Below, one piece after another: positions 51,277 through 59,277 of a DNA stretch of 59,277 nt. The DNA is taken from assembly GCA_910586305.1 (NCBI GenBank), contig CAJUGS010000018.1, positions 1 through 59,277 of the forward strand. Direction: 5' to 3'. A program made the translations under genes and the position numbers. The DNA is from an uncultured Duncaniella sp. (lineage in GTDB: Bacteria > Bacteroidota > Bacteroidia > Bacteroidales > Muribaculaceae). The notes under the pieces are model-generated. The model worked only from the letters and a program-made list of their open reading frames with translations, had not been told where the DNA came from and did no database searches. The first letter of the stretch is position 1. Each line of letters starts with the position of its first letter.

Positions 51277-51308
51277 CAAAATTACTCATAAGAATACACT
51301 CAGTCCAA
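51277..51308 (-). promoter_or_regulatory. Promoter of the OMP receptor gene
   Basis: Minus strand TAATTTTG (complement of 51277-51284) and TTG (complement of 51306-51308) are 21 bases apart. The sequence TGAGTAATTTTGC here is shared with the promoter at 52427-52434. Confidence 0.65.
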
Positions 51309-51401
51309 AATCAAGTTCTGACAGCTGTGTTTGTAATACGGTGGTATATAATGAGTTATGGTGGGCGAGTGGTGAAAAGTCTGACACTGCTGTCAGCATG
51401 G

Positions 51402-52388
51402 TCAGAAAACGGCAAGAATATCGGGGACGGAGGATGCCACCCGCTCCTTCAGTCGTGACTTGAGGCGGGACTTGCGTTTATAAATAACTTCGGCAGACTC
51501 GTCAAGGAGAAGGCATATGGTGCGTGTCGACAGCCCGCAGAAAAGATAGACGAGAAGTCGGTAATCATCAGGCTTTATATCTTCATACTCATGTTTGACC
51601 TTCATCAGTATATTGTCGCGACAGCTGTTGACAGCCGATTCCATTTCTGAAAATGAATCGGTCCGCACCGAGTCGATCTCTGCTTTTACTTTGTCGGCTA
51701 TAGCTTTGCGCTCGGTTTTAGTGCCATGCGATTCATAGTAAGTCTGGCAGAGTGAATCGATGAGAGTGAAACGGGTTTCAAGTAGATTCCGCAGCTTTGA
51801 TTCCAGATTGTCTATATCTGTCTGACCGGCATCTATCTGACACTTCAGACAGGAGGCTTCCGCCATCAGTGCTTCGTTTTGAACCGACTGTAGTTTTATC
51901 CGTTGGCGCATCCACACTATAACTCCTGCGGCAATCAGCATCAGCACAATCCCCATGAATACATATTGGTTATGCATGGCTCTTTCCTTGTACAGCATGA
52001 ATTCCTTTTCCTTTTGAAGATAGAGAGCTGTTGCGAGCGCATCGGAGCTTCCTGAAGCTTTTATAAGAGTTTTCAGACGGAGTGCTTCCTGCAGTTCGTC
52101 GCTGAGGTTGTGCCGGCCATAATAGTCAATCGCGATATTTACAATAGTATCGGTCGGAGCCGAGAGCCTGTTGACGGCCATAGCCTCGCTGTAGAGAAGA
52201 GCCCATCGGGCCATAGTGGCGGAATCTTGAAACTCCGACACATCCATGTTGTTGAGTTTCGACAAGGCGGCGACAGGGTCGCTCGACATCAGATTTCCGG
52301 CTTCGTCGAGTATCTTCGGATGTTGTGAGTGCGACAATTTACATCCGGTAATCATCAATAAAAGAGCTATGTAGAGAAGTCCTCGCAT
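51402..52388 (-). CDS. Membrane lipoprotein with helical repeats and LuxR-like HTH
   Basis: A 328-residue Bacteroidetes-type sensor-regulator. It has a lipoprotein or membrane signal (ITGCK), a helical, TPR-like periplasmic part (residues about 20-135), a membrane helix (FMGIVLMLIAAGVIVWM, near residue 150), a coiled-coil part and a C-terminal HTH (GLSTRTICLLLDESAEVIYKRKSRLKSRL) of LuxR character. This layout is common in the phylum and is thought to link envelope signals to transcription. It diverges from the ECF sigma gene, 175 bases apart. Confidence 0.75.
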   Translation of the reverse strand: MRGLLYIALLLMITGCKLSHSQHPKILDEAGNLMSSDPVAALSKLNNMDVSEFQDSATMARWALLYSEAMAVNRLSAPTDTIVNIAIDYYGRHNLSDELQEALRLKTLIKASGSSDALATALYLQKEKEFMLYKERAMHNQYVFMGIVLMLIAAGVIVWMRQRIKLQSVQNEALMAEASCLKCQIDAGQTDIDNLESKLRNLLETRFTLIDSLCQTYYESHGTKTERKAIADKVKAEIDSVRTDSFSEMESAVNSCRDNILMKVKHEYEDIKPDDYRLLVYLFCGLSTRTICLLLDESAEVIYKRKSRLKSRLKERVASSVPDILAVF

Positions 52389-52426
52389 ATTTGTTATTTC
52401 AGAGAGTGCTTGTGAAAAAACGAAGG

Positions 52427-52434
52427 CAAAATTA
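52427..52434 (-). promoter_or_regulatory. -7 promoter box for the LuxR-like sensor gene
   Basis: The minus strand reads TAATTTTG, with TGAGTAATTTTGC around it, identical in 13 bases to the receptor promoter at 51277. Confidence 0.6.
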
Positions 52435-52530
52435 CTCAAATAATTTTATAGTTGTAATAAACTGACATTATTTTGCGGATATGTTTATACATTAAATCCG
52501 GCTATGGTATGATAATTGGCTCTAAAGTAG

Positions 52531-52538
52531 TAATTTTG
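52531..52538 (+). promoter_or_regulatory. -7 promoter box for the ECF sigma gene
   Basis: TAATTTTG, inside AGTAATTTTGC, which occurs also at the two minus-strand promoters to its left. A TTG lies only 12 bases upstream, too close for the usual -33. Confidence 0.6.
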
Positions 52539-52563
52539 CCAGACCAATCAATCTATCTGTTTC

Positions 52564-53064
52564 ATGACCACCCGCGAGTTTGAGATAAAGTTCAAGAAAC
52601 TGTATGTGCCTCTCGGTATGTATGCTCTTCGCATTGTCGAGGATGCGGATGTGGCGGAGGATCTCGAACAGGATGCTTTCATGAAGGTGTGGGAGTACAT
52701 TGAGCGCGGGGTGGAGATTGATGATTTTGACTCGTTTGCCTATCGTACACTCCGGAATCTGTGCATTTCATATCTCCGTGGTAAAAAGGAGATGCTTGGT
52801 GAGGACTTCATTCCCGAGGTCAGTGAGGACGACATCGACACCTCTTTCAGAGATGCGGCAATATGGAGAGCCATCGACGGATTACCCGACAAGTGCAGGG
52901 AAGTCTTCCTGCTGAGTAAGCGTGACGGTCTGACAAACGAAGAGATAGCCGAGGAACTCGATATCTCGATAAAGACGGTTAAAAACCATATGACAAAGGC
53001 CTTCAGTCGGTTGAGGGAAGAGCTTGAAGGCGGACACAAACCGTTCTTCCTCCCATTTTTATAA
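52564..53064 (+). CDS. ECF RNA polymerase sigma factor (sigma-70 family)
   Basis: A 166-residue ECF sigma. Region 2 is around residues 8-75 (YALRIVEDADVAEDLEQDAFMKVWEYIE), region 4 around 100-160 with LPDKCREVFLLSKRDGLTNEEIAEELDISIKTVKNHMTKAF in pieces, the usual helix-turn-helix. It is of the Bacteroidetes class paired with FecR-like anti-sigma and TonB receptor. It likely directs transcription of the genes that follow, and possibly its own. Confidence 0.93.
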   Translation: MTTREFEIKFKKLYVPLGMYALRIVEDADVAEDLEQDAFMKVWEYIERGVEIDDFDSFAYRTLRNLCISYLRGKKEMLGEDFIPEVSEDDIDTSFRDAAIWRAIDGLPDKCREVFLLSKRDGLTNEEIAEELDISIKTVKNHMTKAFSRLREELEGGHKPFFLPFL

Positions 53065-53145
53065 AAAAACTGTTTTTTTTGATTACTTGAGTAGGACTTT
53101 TGGGATGATTGTGCGTCATTAGAGTAAAAGCAAATCAATCATCAC

Positions 53146-53724
53146 ATGAAAAGACTATTATTTATTATTGCCATTTTCCTGAGTCTTGCAGCCGAGGCGC
53201 GTCAGCCCTCGCGTGGCTATCGTGGATTTATCGAGTGGAGCAGCAGCCTGCGCAGTGAGAAATTCGGTCTGTTTGATTTTAACGGCAATCTGTACACCTA
53301 TAGGCAGAATACATTTTACACGGGTCTGACCACTTCTCACGGCTATCAGATTGACTCGATGTTTTTCATCGGCGCCGGTCTGGGCATGGAACGTTGCGGA
53401 AGTATTGTCAACTGGGTTGCTCCGGTATTCCTGCAGGGTAGGGTTGACCTTAAGTTCGGCAAGTGGACACCGTTTGGCGACATACGCCTTGGAGCCAACA
53501 TGGCTGAGGGTGTCGGAATGTATTTCTCCCCGTCGATAGGCTATCGTTTCAATTGGGGACGGAAAATGGGGGTAAATATTGGTGTCGGACTGACTCTTGC
53601 CGGCTACAGGGCTGAGCATTACGATGTTCAGTCGGTTGGTCCGGACGATTTCAAACTTCAATATGTAGGCACGAAGCACCATGTGCGTCCCTACTTCTCG
53701 TTTAGGGTAGGCATTGATTTCTGA
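53146..53724 (+). CDS. Small outer-membrane beta-barrel protein
   Basis: A 192-residue exported protein with a signal peptide (residues 1-19). The rest is built of alternating strands with Gly and aromatic residues (GLTTSHGYQIDSMFFIGAGLGM, KWTPFGDIRLGANMAEG, GYRFNWGRKMGVNIGVGLTLAG) and ends in FRVGIDF, the classic C-terminal Phe of an outer-membrane protein. It is of the 8-strand opacity type. It lies between the sigma factor and the anti-sigma gene, so it may belong to the same signalling unit. Its stop overlaps the next start. Confidence 0.82.
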   Translation: MKRLLFIIAIFLSLAAEARQPSRGYRGFIEWSSSLRSEKFGLFDFNGNLYTYRQNTFYTGLTTSHGYQIDSMFFIGAGLGMERCGSIVNWVAPVFLQGRVDLKFGKWTPFGDIRLGANMAEGVGMYFSPSIGYRFNWGRKMGVNIGVGLTLAGYRAEHYDVQSVGPDDFKLQYVGTKHHVRPYFSFRVGIDF

Positions 53725-54176
53725 TGATTCTTATGAACAACAAGGATATTGAATTTGTAACCCGTCATTATCGTAGAGGCCGGTTTTCACCGACGGCGGG
53801 ATGGCGTCGTCTCGGTCTTGGTCATGGCCGTTTGGCTGCGCGGTTCAGAGTGGCGGCAGCTATAGCCGTGGCCGTGATACTCACCGCTACAGCAGCCGTG
53901 GTCTATCATGAGTATGGCTATTCAGCCGATACGCGTGAACCTGCGGTGTCCTCTGTGGCAAGCCCGCTTGTTGAAGTCAGGGTAATTGACTTCGAGGATG
54001 CGCCGTTGCAACAGGTCGTGGAGAAGATCGAGGCCGTATATGGCGTGAAAGTCTGCAATGTTCCTGAAGATGCGGACCACCTGAGTCTGTCGCTCCACTA
54101 CGAGGGAAATCCATCTGATCTTGTGGAGGAAATAAACGAGATACTTGGAACAGAGATGACAGTAACTGAGAAATGA
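53724..54176 (+). CDS. Minimal FecR-like anti-sigma factor (DUF4974/STN-type domain only)
   Basis: A 150-residue inner-membrane protein. A short basic cytoplasmic part (about 40 residues, FVTRHYRRGRF) is followed by a membrane helix (VAAAIAVAVILTATAAVVY) and a periplasmic domain with VRVIDFEDAPLQQVVEKIEAVYGVKVCN and LSLHYEGNPSDLVEEINEILG. That domain resembles the C-terminal DUF4974 part of FecR-type anti-sigma factors and the STN domain of the receptor. The full FecR domain of about 100 residues is missing, so it is a short version. Start 53724 or 53733. It overlaps both neighbours. Confidence 0.75.
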   Translation: MILMNNKDIEFVTRHYRRGRFSPTAGWRRLGLGHGRLAARFRVAAAIAVAVILTATAAVVYHEYGYSADTREPAVSSVASPLVEVRVIDFEDAPLQQVVEKIEAVYGVKVCNVPEDADHLSLSLHYEGNPSDLVEEINEILGTEMTVTEK

Positions 54177-56587
54177 AGAAACTGATTATAACTATGGTCA
54201 TGATCTGGTTATTGAGTATCGTGGCCAACGCACAGAATGTAACTATAAAAGCCGTCGACTCTCCGGCGCCTGACGTGTTCAGACGCGTCGCTGAGCAGAC
54301 AGGGAAGAATTTCGTCTATTCGTCCGAACTGCTCAGAAATATGCGTGTGTCTGTCGACGTTAAGAACAAGTCGCTTAAACACACTCTCTCGCAGATGTTC
54401 AAGGGCTCGGATATAGATTATAAGGTGAAGGGCCGGAATATTGTGCTCACCAGAAGGAAACAGGCAAAAAAGCGCGAGAATCTACGGAAACCCTCGGCCG
54501 ACGTAGCCGTTGCCTCAGGACTTACAACGGTAGTTCCCGAACAGCTCGGCGAGGTTGTTGTGGTGTCGCGTCTTGAGGCCCCGGCGGTGGAGACATCGCA
54601 GATTGGAGCAAAGAAACTGACCGCCGGAGAAATCTCCTCTACGCCTGTCTTGTTTGGTGAGAGCGACGTGCTTAAAGCCTTGCAGTTGCAGCCGGGTATC
54701 AGTGGCGATGGAGAGGGAATGGCGGGAATCCACGTCCATGGTGGCGATGCCGATGGGAATCTTTTCATGCTCGACAATGTGCCGCTCTATCAGATCAACC
54801 ATTTTGCAGGTCTCTTTTCGGCCTTCAATGTGAGCGCGATACGTTACATTGACTTCTTCAAGTCGTCGATTCCGGCCAAATATGACGGGCGTCTGTCGTC
54901 GTTTCTTGATGTCCGTACAAAGGATGGGTCTCATGACGGCCATCACGGGTCGTTCAGACTCGGACTGACTTCCGGCGCATTCAATATCGACGGACCGATA
55001 GGGGAGAAGACCACCTATGCGGTTGCATTGCGCCGGTCGTGGTTTGATGTCATTTCTATTCCTATCGTAGCATTGGTCAACGCTGATTCGCCCGATGAGA
55101 AAATACGGTTTCAATATGCCTTTATGGATTTTAACGGAAAAGTGACCCATCGCTTCAACAGCCGGACCAAAGGGTTTGTCGGCGTCTACTTCGGCGACGA
55201 TGCTCTGACCACCGGGAGCAAGTGGGACGACGATAGCGGATGGTATGATGACGACAAACTAAAAATGCACTGGGGAAACCTTGTGGTGCAGGCCGGCCTT
55301 AACTATCGCATAAAGCCGTCTCTCACGGCTGAGTTTACAGCCGCTTTCACCCGCTTCTTCTCGGCTATAAGGCATGACTACTATATTAAAGAGGTTTTTT
55401 CCGGAAACAAGGTCTACGAGTCTACATCGTTGACGAAGACCGACAACAATATAAGCGACTGGATATTTCGCGGTGATTTTGACTGGCGTCCCGACGAGGT
55501 CAACCGTGTGCGTTTCGGTGGTGCCTACACCCTGCATTCGTTCCTGCCGTCGAGAACCACCCGCAAGTACACCAATATGGCTTCTACGGTGACTTCCCGT
55601 GATTCGACATGGGTATACAGAGCCAATGAGGTCAATCTCTATATCGAGGACGATATGCTTGTCAATGAAGCGTGGAAGGTCAACGCAGGTTTTCACGGCT
55701 CGCTCTTCAGCATTGACGGCAAAACACGCTTCGGCCTTGGCCCGCGTCTCTCGGCAAGTTACTCTCCCCAGGCCTCATGGGCTGTCAAGGCTGCATACAG
55801 TCGCACCACACAGTATGTCCATCAGCTATGCCAGTCCTATCTCTCGTTTCCCACCGACCAATGGGTGCCTGTTCTGGGAAAATTCAAGCCACAGACAGCC
55901 GACAAGCTCTCTCTCGGCGGTTACTGGCAGACGGCCAACGGGTCATATACTCTATCGCTTGAGGGGTTCTACAAGAGTATGCACAATCTGGTGGAGTATC
56001 GTGACGAGTATTATCTCTATCCTGTCGTGGATATGTGGAACTCGCGTCTTTGCAGCGGCAAGGGAACTGCAAAGGGAGTCGATGTGAAAATCGAGAAAAC
56101 CGATGGTCGTATCACAGGCCATATGGCCTATTCCCTTGGGTGGTCCGACCGCACATTTGCCGAGAAAAACGGCGGACGGACATATCCTGCCCGTTTTGAC
56201 CACCGTCACACTGTGAACATCCTGCTCAACTGGAACATGAGCCGTTCGGCACAGCTCAGTGTATCGTGGACCGGACATTCCGGAAGCCGTTTCACATTTT
56301 TGCCGCAAATGTGGGAATCTCCCGGCTTTATTAACTCAGGCTATAACTCCGATTCGCCCCTTCAGGCCTCTCTCAACAACTATCAACTCCCTTTCTATCA
56401 CAGGCTTGATTTATCGCTCACAGTCCGCAAAAGCCACGGATTCTGGAATATCAGCCTCTACAACGCCTACTGTCATATGAACACTGTGGCAATCACGCGC
56501 AGCTACACCAAAGACAACAGGCCGGTGTTTAAGAAAGTCAAAATGCTTCCTGTAATCCCTTCAATTTCCTACACATGGCAATTCTAA
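54173..56587 (+). CDS. TonB-dependent receptor with N-terminal STN signalling domain
   Basis: An 804-residue outer-membrane receptor-transducer. After the signal peptide (residues 1-20) comes an STN domain (residues about 22-95, VTIKAVDSPAPDVFRRVAEQTGKNFVY in pieces), which touches the anti-sigma factor, a linker and the plug (LKALQLQPGISG; GIHVHGGDADGNLFMLDNVPLY), then a large beta-barrel ending in SISYTWQF. There is no CarboxypepD_reg domain. The ligand is unknown; the DUF4249 lipoprotein behind it likely acts as the surface partner in place of SusD. ATGA overlap with the anti-sigma gene. Confidence 0.92.
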   Translation: MKKLIITMVMIWLLSIVANAQNVTIKAVDSPAPDVFRRVAEQTGKNFVYSSELLRNMRVSVDVKNKSLKHTLSQMFKGSDIDYKVKGRNIVLTRRKQAKKRENLRKPSADVAVASGLTTVVPEQLGEVVVVSRLEAPAVETSQIGAKKLTAGEISSTPVLFGESDVLKALQLQPGISGDGEGMAGIHVHGGDADGNLFMLDNVPLYQINHFAGLFSAFNVSAIRYIDFFKSSIPAKYDGRLSSFLDVRTKDGSHDGHHGSFRLGLTSGAFNIDGPIGEKTTYAVALRRSWFDVISIPIVALVNADSPDEKIRFQYAFMDFNGKVTHRFNSRTKGFVGVYFGDDALTTGSKWDDDSGWYDDDKLKMHWGNLVVQAGLNYRIKPSLTAEFTAAFTRFFSAIRHDYYIKEVFSGNKVYESTSLTKTDNNISDWIFRGDFDWRPDEVNRVRFGGAYTLHSFLPSRTTRKYTNMASTVTSRDSTWVYRANEVNLYIEDDMLVNEAWKVNAGFHGSLFSIDGKTRFGLGPRLSASYSPQASWAVKAAYSRTTQYVHQLCQSYLSFPTDQWVPVLGKFKPQTADKLSLGGYWQTANGSYTLSLEGFYKSMHNLVEYRDEYYLYPVVDMWNSRLCSGKGTAKGVDVKIEKTDGRITGHMAYSLGWSDRTFAEKNGGRTYPARFDHRHTVNILLNWNMSRSAQLSVSWTGHSGSRFTFLPQMWESPGFINSGYNSDSPLQASLNNYQLPFYHRLDLSLTVRKSHGFWNISLYNAYCHMNTVAITRSYTKDNRPVFKKVKMLPVIPSISYTWQF

Positions 56588-57534
56588 GACGCTTGATATC
56601 GCTTATACTTCCGTCGATACTTCTGACGGGGTGCTATGAGATTTTTGATCCGGGGCTTGACATCGCCCCGGTACTATGCATAAACTCCATTATCACTGCA
56701 GGCGAGCCGATAGAGGTCGACGTGACGCGGACATGGACATTTGACGACCAGACAGCCGAGTATGATCACAATGTCAGTGATGCTCGTGTCACCGTCTATG
56801 CCAATGGTGTCCGACAGGGCGAAGACTATGTCCCCGCTGAAGGCGATGTTATCCGCATTGTAGCTGAGAGTCCTGTGTATGGCTGCGCCGAGGCCGAGGT
56901 TAAAGTGCCCGTGGCCGCTTCCTTGGACAATATCAGCTATACGGCCACGGTGACTGATATATGGAAAGACGATAGGTATGGTATGTGTGCCGACCTTGAT
57001 TTCAACATCCGTTTGAGAATGACCATACATGATGTTGATATCGCTACCGATGATTATTTCAGACTTGATTACAATTGGGAGCATCCGTCGGGATGTAAAT
57101 TTTATATTGGCGAACTTGACTACAATTCCGAACCCATATTCAAAGAACACATGGGCGCGTTTGAGACAATAACAGGCAGTGACGATGAAATTCTGACAGT
57201 ATTCTCCGACCGTCGTTTTGCCGGAAACAGCTACACGCTTGATCTTTTCTTCAACAGGGGCGGATACCGGGTGAATTCAAGCAGCTATGACGAGGAGATG
57301 TTAGATTGTAGCGTGAATCTGACTCTATCCACCGTGTCACACAGCTATTACGCCGGTTCCATCTACAACTGGCAGCGCGAGATGGGCGGTATAGATGATC
57401 TCAGCGACCTTGGCTTTGCCCAGCCGATATGGGGTTACAGCAATGTCTCTACCGGAGCCGGCGTGGTAGCAGCACGTTCGTGTGTGGAGTACACCATCAG
57501 CCTTAAAGACTTTATAAAATCAGCCTTGGAGTGA
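56575..57534 (+). CDS. DUF4249-family surface lipoprotein
   Basis: A 319-residue lipoprotein with signal ending LLTGC (residue about 20). The mature part is beta-rich: APVLCINSIITAGEPIEVDVTRTW opens the DUF4249 domain and VSDARVTVYANG is a typical strand. DUF4249 proteins regularly follow TonB receptors in Bacteroidetes and are thought to lie on the outer face of the receptor. The ligand is not known. It starts 13 bases inside the receptor gene and ends 40 bases before the converging AraC gene. Confidence 0.9.
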   Translation: MAILRRLISLILPSILLTGCYEIFDPGLDIAPVLCINSIITAGEPIEVDVTRTWTFDDQTAEYDHNVSDARVTVYANGVRQGEDYVPAEGDVIRIVAESPVYGCAEAEVKVPVAASLDNISYTATVTDIWKDDRYGMCADLDFNIRLRMTIHDVDIATDDYFRLDYNWEHPSGCKFYIGELDYNSEPIFKEHMGAFETITGSDDEILTVFSDRRFAGNSYTLDLFFNRGGYRVNSSSYDEEMLDCSVNLTLSTVSHSYYAGSIYNWQREMGGIDDLSDLGFAQPIWGYSNVSTGAGVVAARSCVEYTISLKDFIKSALE

Positions 57535-57558
57535 GCGAAGCAAAAGATTGATTTCGCT
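57534..57558. terminator. Weak hairpin between the DUF4249 gene and the AraC sensor
   Basis: AGCGAA at 57534-57539 pairs with TTCGCT at 57553-57558 around a 13-base loop. No T-run; a weak candidate. Confidence 0.3.
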
Positions 57559-57573
57559 TGATGTGGTGGAGAA

Positions 57574-59199
57574 TTACGAGTTTTTTTGTTCCTCCGAGGC
57601 TTCATATGCAATGCGCTGAAACTCTGATGGCGTTAGACCTGTGAGCCGTTTAAACGTTTTGGAGAATGTACTGCGTGACTTGAAGCCGAGGTCTGACACT
57701 ATGGCCTCAATTGTGAGATGGCCGTAGTTGGCGGAATCCATTAGACGTTGGCGGGCTACATTTATGCGACGCTCGTTGAGAAGCTGGGTGAACGACTTCC
57801 CATAGTCTTCATTGAACACTTGAGAGACATATTTCTGATTTGATCCGCATATTTCGGACAGTTCTCTCATCGAGAATCCATCCATACAGAAAACGGCTTC
57901 GTCGTTCATTGCTTTGCGTATACATTCTGATATATGACATCGTGTTTCATCGTCTGGCACAGGAGTACGGTATTTTTTTTCAGTGTTGTCAGGAGGAGTA
58001 TTTTCAGCTTTCACCGACGACATAATCTCTACGTTACGATCGAAGAGCGACCTGTTTTTCATCCGTAGTTTATTATTCTGAAACAATAGTATCACGAGCA
58101 TCCCGATAAGAAGTATAAGGGCTGACGTGGTAATAAAGATTATTCTTACACGCATCTTTTCCTCCACGCGTATCCTGTTGATGCGTTTTTCAAACTTGTC
58201 GGTTTCGTGAAACAATTCCAGGTCATGAATATTGCCGAATTCGCGGGCATTGAACACCGAGTCATGCAATTCAAGATGCTTGAAACGATACTTGTCGGCA
58301 AGATCTTTCCGGCCTGTGGCCGAGTAAAAGTTGCTTAGGTCTGAATAAGCTGTGATCAACAGTTCGGGAAATGCATTATTTTCAGCGATTTTCTCGGCTT
58401 TACGCATATAAAATTCGGCCGAGTCAATCCGTTCCATAGAGAGATATCTCTTACCCAGAGCAGAATAGGAGGCAAAGTATTCCCTAATAGGCAACAGCAG
58501 TCTCTGGGCGGAATTAAGACTTGCTTTCAGCATTGTGACAGCTTTGTCGTCATGCCCGTCGAGACTATAGATTTTTGCCTCTGAATAACAGTGTGCCAGA
58601 GGCCATGCTTTGTCGTCGGGTGTGTTGGGCACTTTTTCTCGAAACAATTCAATGATATGGCGTATGGTGTCATTTGGCATGATTGACTGGTCTATATCAG
58701 ATGTGAGCAGGTTTATCAGCGATGCAGAAGTCATATAGTAGTTGTTGGAGCCGATAGCGGAATCAAACACTCGTCGAAGGCATCGGTAGGCCCTGACACG
58801 GTCACCGTAGTATAAATATATCGCAGCTAAATTTAGATTTCCAGGTGAATCAGGACGTCCTTCAAGTTGTGACGCAGTTAGAAAATTAGAATAGGCTGAG
58901 GCATAGTTGGCATTGAGGAAATTCAGCACCCCGAGGCTTAGACGTGCCTCTATAGCATATCTTTTCTCAGCCAAATCCACATCGCGTCCGTCATACCTGC
59001 TGGCAAGAATAGTGAAAATAGCCATAGCGCTGTCGGTGCTCTGTCGGTTTATGAATTCACCGCCAAGCTCCGAGAGGGTCTTACTGTCGATGTTGCGGAA
59101 ACGGTTGTAGATATTATCAAAATCATAGCCGTTCGAGGCCATACAAGGGCACAGTGACAGAAGTGCTATTATCAATGTGAGTGAAAGTCGTGTCATCAT
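57574..59199 (-). CDS. AraC-type membrane sensor with TPR repeats
   Basis: A 541-residue one-protein sensor-regulator. It starts with a signal sequence (LTLIIALLSLCPCMA), has a periplasmic helical TPR part (residues about 25-325; LGVLNFLNANYASAYSNFLTA is a typical repeat), a single membrane helix (near residues 345-370), and a cytoplasmic C-terminal AraC double HTH (GFSMRELSEICGSNQKYVSQVFNEDYG; AIVSDLGFKSRSTFSKTFKRLTGLTPSEFQ). It probably senses an envelope signal and regulates neighbouring genes. It converges on the ECF sigma cassette, which it might control. Start Met 59199 or 59196. Confidence 0.88.
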   Translation of the reverse strand: MMTRLSLTLIIALLSLCPCMASNGYDFDNIYNRFRNIDSKTLSELGGEFINRQSTDSAMAIFTILASRYDGRDVDLAEKRYAIEARLSLGVLNFLNANYASAYSNFLTASQLEGRPDSPGNLNLAAIYLYYGDRVRAYRCLRRVFDSAIGSNNYYMTSASLINLLTSDIDQSIMPNDTIRHIIELFREKVPNTPDDKAWPLAHCYSEAKIYSLDGHDDKAVTMLKASLNSAQRLLLPIREYFASYSALGKRYLSMERIDSAEFYMRKAEKIAENNAFPELLITAYSDLSNFYSATGRKDLADKYRFKHLELHDSVFNAREFGNIHDLELFHETDKFEKRINRIRVEEKMRVRIIFITTSALILLIGMLVILLFQNNKLRMKNRSLFDRNVEIMSSVKAENTPPDNTEKKYRTPVPDDETRCHISECIRKAMNDEAVFCMDGFSMRELSEICGSNQKYVSQVFNEDYGKSFTQLLNERRINVARQRLMDSANYGHLTIEAIVSDLGFKSRSTFSKTFKRLTGLTPSEFQRIAYEASEEQKNS

Positions 59200-59238
59200 G
59201 TTAAAACATCTAAAACGATTAAAATTTAAGAAACTGTT

Positions 59239-59277
59239 TAAATTTGATTCAATAAAATTTTTATGGCAGCCAAATCA
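59239..59277 (+). other. Possible start of a plus-strand gene at the window edge
   Basis: TAAATTTG at 59239-59246 matches the -7 consensus and an ATG at 59263 opens the frame MAAKS, which runs off the end. Only five codons are visible, so the product cannot be named. Confidence 0.35.

Overview
The window looks like a piece of a Bacteroidales chromosome, most likely from a Muribaculaceae-type gut bacterium. The reasons are promoters of the Bacteroidetes form (TTG, about 20 bp, TAnnTTTG) in front of many genes, general lack of Shine-Dalgarno sequences, and lineage-typical families: UpxY-type NusG paralogue, STN-domain TonB receptor with a DUF4249 lipoprotein and FecR-like anti-sigma, AraC sensors with TPRs, and an HU / 29-aa basic protein / rng order. 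I see no rRNA, tRNA, CRISPR array or intact insertion sequence. Identifications are from motif reading only; no database search was run.

Layout. 0.1-4.5 kb (+): a small membrane protein, a queuosine-precursor transporter, a HAD phosphatase, an HU protein, a tiny ribosomal-type protein and ribonuclease G. 4.6-8.5 kb (-): an AAA/DUF4435 (OLD-like) protein, a PAP2 phosphatase with a beta-barrel tail and an AraC regulator. 8.7-14.7 kb (+): sppA, lpxK, punA, thiL from one strong promoter, then a secreted repeat protein and a terminator. 14.7-23.9 kb (-): a ten-gene housekeeping run (dCMP deaminase, S41 protease, folate cyclo-ligase, META lipoprotein, M24 peptidase, cca, queD, queE, 5'-nucleotidase, DUF486).

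24.0-37.8 kb (-) is a capsule/exopolysaccharide operon of 13 genes: flippase, polymerase, four glycosyltransferases counting a WecG type, two acyltransferases, pyruvyl transferase, F420-hydrogenase-beta-like protein, GH16 hydrolase, and at its head a regulator plus an unknown protein. The head is the most striking part. The regulator is a fusion of a degenerate tyrosine-recombinase fold to an UpxY-type NusG (NGN + KOW). Its promoter lies between two 14-bp inverted repeats (37607-37620 and 37783-37796), which looks like an invertible, phase-variable promoter. Inversion would turn the promoter from the capsule operon toward a WYL regulator and rtcB. The leader also encodes a 34-aa small ORF.

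38-43 kb: WYL regulator and rtcB (+), then a run of small proteins (MmcQ/YjbR, helical repeat, PH-like, META lipoprotein, SanA/YdcF with an Ig-like tail) on the minus strand, and a gene-poor gap of about 0.7 kb. 44-49 kb: nucleoside kinase-like protein, AraC regulator, CatA-like acetyltransferase, MATE exporter behind an attenuator-like leader, and a K+/H+ antiporter. 49-59 kb: an outer-membrane beta-barrel receptor, a TPR/LuxR-like membrane protein, then an ECF sigma - OMP - minimal anti-sigma - TonB receptor - DUF4249 cell-surface signalling cassette, and a TPR/AraC sensor. The last 15 bases may be the start of a further plus-strand gene.
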